Shown piece by piece: positions 63,262-64,000 of a stretch of 64,000 nucleotides of DNA. Origin of the DNA: Rhodanobacteraceae bacterium (GTDB taxonomy: Bacteria; Pseudomonadota; Gammaproteobacteria; Xanthomonadales; SZUA-5); assembly GCA_016713135.1 (NCBI GenBank), contig JADJPR010000002.1, positions 310,001-374,000 on the forward strand. Reading direction: 5' to 3'. Each line of letters opens with the position of its first letter. Position 1 is the stretch's first letter. The notes under the pieces are model-generated. The model did not search any database. It was not told where the DNA came from and was given only the letters and a program-made list of their open reading frames with translations. The position numbers were made by a program, and so were the translations under genes.

Positions 63262-64000
63262 TCAAGGCGCAGGCTGGGCCTTGGCGCGGAACTCCGCAGC
63301 GCGCGCTTCGTCGCCCAGTCCGGTCCAGGCATCAGCCAGGCGCTGGTAGGCCTCGCGGGTGCGCGCGTGGGTGGGGCCGAAGCGCGCTTCCAGCGCCGGC
63401 AAGACCGCCTCCAGGCGCTCGCGCGCGGCATCGAAACGCTGGCGCGCCAGATCGCACGCGGCCGCCTGGCTGCTGAAACTGGCGTAATGGATGTGCTCGC
63501 GGCCGAGGGTCTGCTCGACCAGCGGCAGCAGTTCGGCGAACTCGCGCGCGGCCTCGTCCACGCGGCCGAGCTTCAGCAACAGCGTGGCGTGCTGGTTGCG
63601 CGCGGCCAGCGTCTCTTGGTTTGGCGATCCGATATCCGCTTCGATCGCCATGCCGCGTCCGGTCAGCGCCAGCGCCTCGTCCAACTGCTCCGATTGCGCC
63701 AGCGCACCTGCAAGGATGTTCAGGTTGGCGATGAACTGCGGCGAACGCGACTCGCCATTCTTTTCCATCGCCGCGATCACCTCGCGCAGGATCGGCTCGG
63801 CCTCGGCCGGCCGTTGCAGCGAGACCAGACCGGCGGCCAATTGGGTTGCCGCGTTGAGCGTGCTGCGGTGGCCCTCGCCGTAAGCCGCCTTGCGCTTCTC
63901 GTAGACCATCCGGTACAGCGGCTCGGCTTCCGGCAACCGGCCCTGGCGGTGCAGCGCCTGGCCCAGCGCCTTGACCGTGTACAGGGTCTGCGGGTGGTCT
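63262..64000 (-). CDS. TPR protein, C-terminal part (continues past the right edge)
   Basis: The last 245 or so residues of a leftward gene whose start is outside the window. It consists of repeated TPR-like helix pairs (LGQALHRQGRLPEAEPLYRM, RNQHATLLLKLGRVDEAARE, LADAWTGLGDEARAAEFRAK) of the kind attached to Ser/Thr kinases at 42382-45147. The family is likely 'Ser/Thr kinase-TPR', but the kinase domain cannot be seen. It is convergent with the SUKH gene. Confidence 0.75.
   Translation of the reverse strand, partial: DHPQTLYTVKALGQALHRQGRLPEAEPLYRMVYEKRKAAYGEGHRSTLNAATQLAAGLVSLQRPAEAEPILREVIAAMEKNGESRSPQFIANLNILAGALAQSEQLDEALALTGRGMAIEADIGSPNQETLAARNQHATLLLKLGRVDEAAREFAELLPLVEQTLGREHIHYASFSSQAAACDLARQRFDAARERLEAVLPALEARFGPTHARTREAYQRLADAWTGLGDEARAAEFRAKAQPAP

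Overview
The window (about two thirds G+C, densely coded on both strands) looks like a chromosomal segment of a Gram-negative gammaproteobacterium, most probably of the Lysobacterales/Xanthomonadales. The reasons are glnS and pspF of gammaproteobacterial type, a lipid A acyltransferase and LPS-type glycosyltransferases, an ECF sigma factor fused by overlap to a Ser/Thr kinase-TPR gene, large secreted proteins ending in the tail GFE, and many short palindromic repeats between genes. This assignment is inferred from gene content; no rRNA, tRNA, CRISPR array, prophage or complete insertion sequence was seen.

Layout. 1-13.6 kb: housekeeping and small enzymes (MFS exporter, GNAT, c-type cytochrome, YoaA helicase, glnS, a deaminase, a START/GyrI-like protein, an ELM1-family protein, RutE-like nitroreductase, PspF, a thioesterase) separated by repeat-filled gaps. 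13.9-18.2 kb: a leftward envelope operon (GT4, O-antigen ligase, GT2, LpxL-like acyltransferase) with overlapping reading frames, preceded by a CHCC zinc-finger protein. 18.4-29.3 kb: secreted DUF4397 and delta-60 proteins, an orphan MacB/ADOP permease, DUF3422, GNAT, a GspF-like membrane protein, a DUF4344 metallopeptidase and a 44-residue membrane protein. 29.7-42.1 kb: a class IV aminotransferase overlapping a sulfotransferase, a Ca2+/Na+ antiporter, an alkylsulfatase divergent from its likely LysR regulator, a membrane TolB/TPR protein, a BNR-propeller exoprotein and an unknown secreted protein. 42.4-50.2 kb: the ECF sigma/kinase pair and a 1377-residue CSLREA surface protein. 50.3-55.0 kb: ald/lrp, a second DUF4344 peptidase, an unknown secreted protein and a beta-carbonic anhydrase. 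55.2-62.5 kb: a two-component signalling island with three histidine kinases and two response regulators. The window ends with a SMI1/KNR4 protein and the C-terminal part of another TPR protein.

The most notable observations are: (1) the two DUF4344 metallopeptidases carry the same two modules in opposite order, as in a circular permutation; (2) two fold-back elements (45746-45910 and 52132-52363) share a core but have different 22-bp perfect terminal inverted repeats, and the second is nested inside a copy of another repeat; (3) five families of intergenic repeats, one apparently truncating a TPR gene; (4) a shared GFE* tail on two secreted proteins; (5) four single-base frame breaks in three otherwise intact genes, which are either assembly errors or real lesions.
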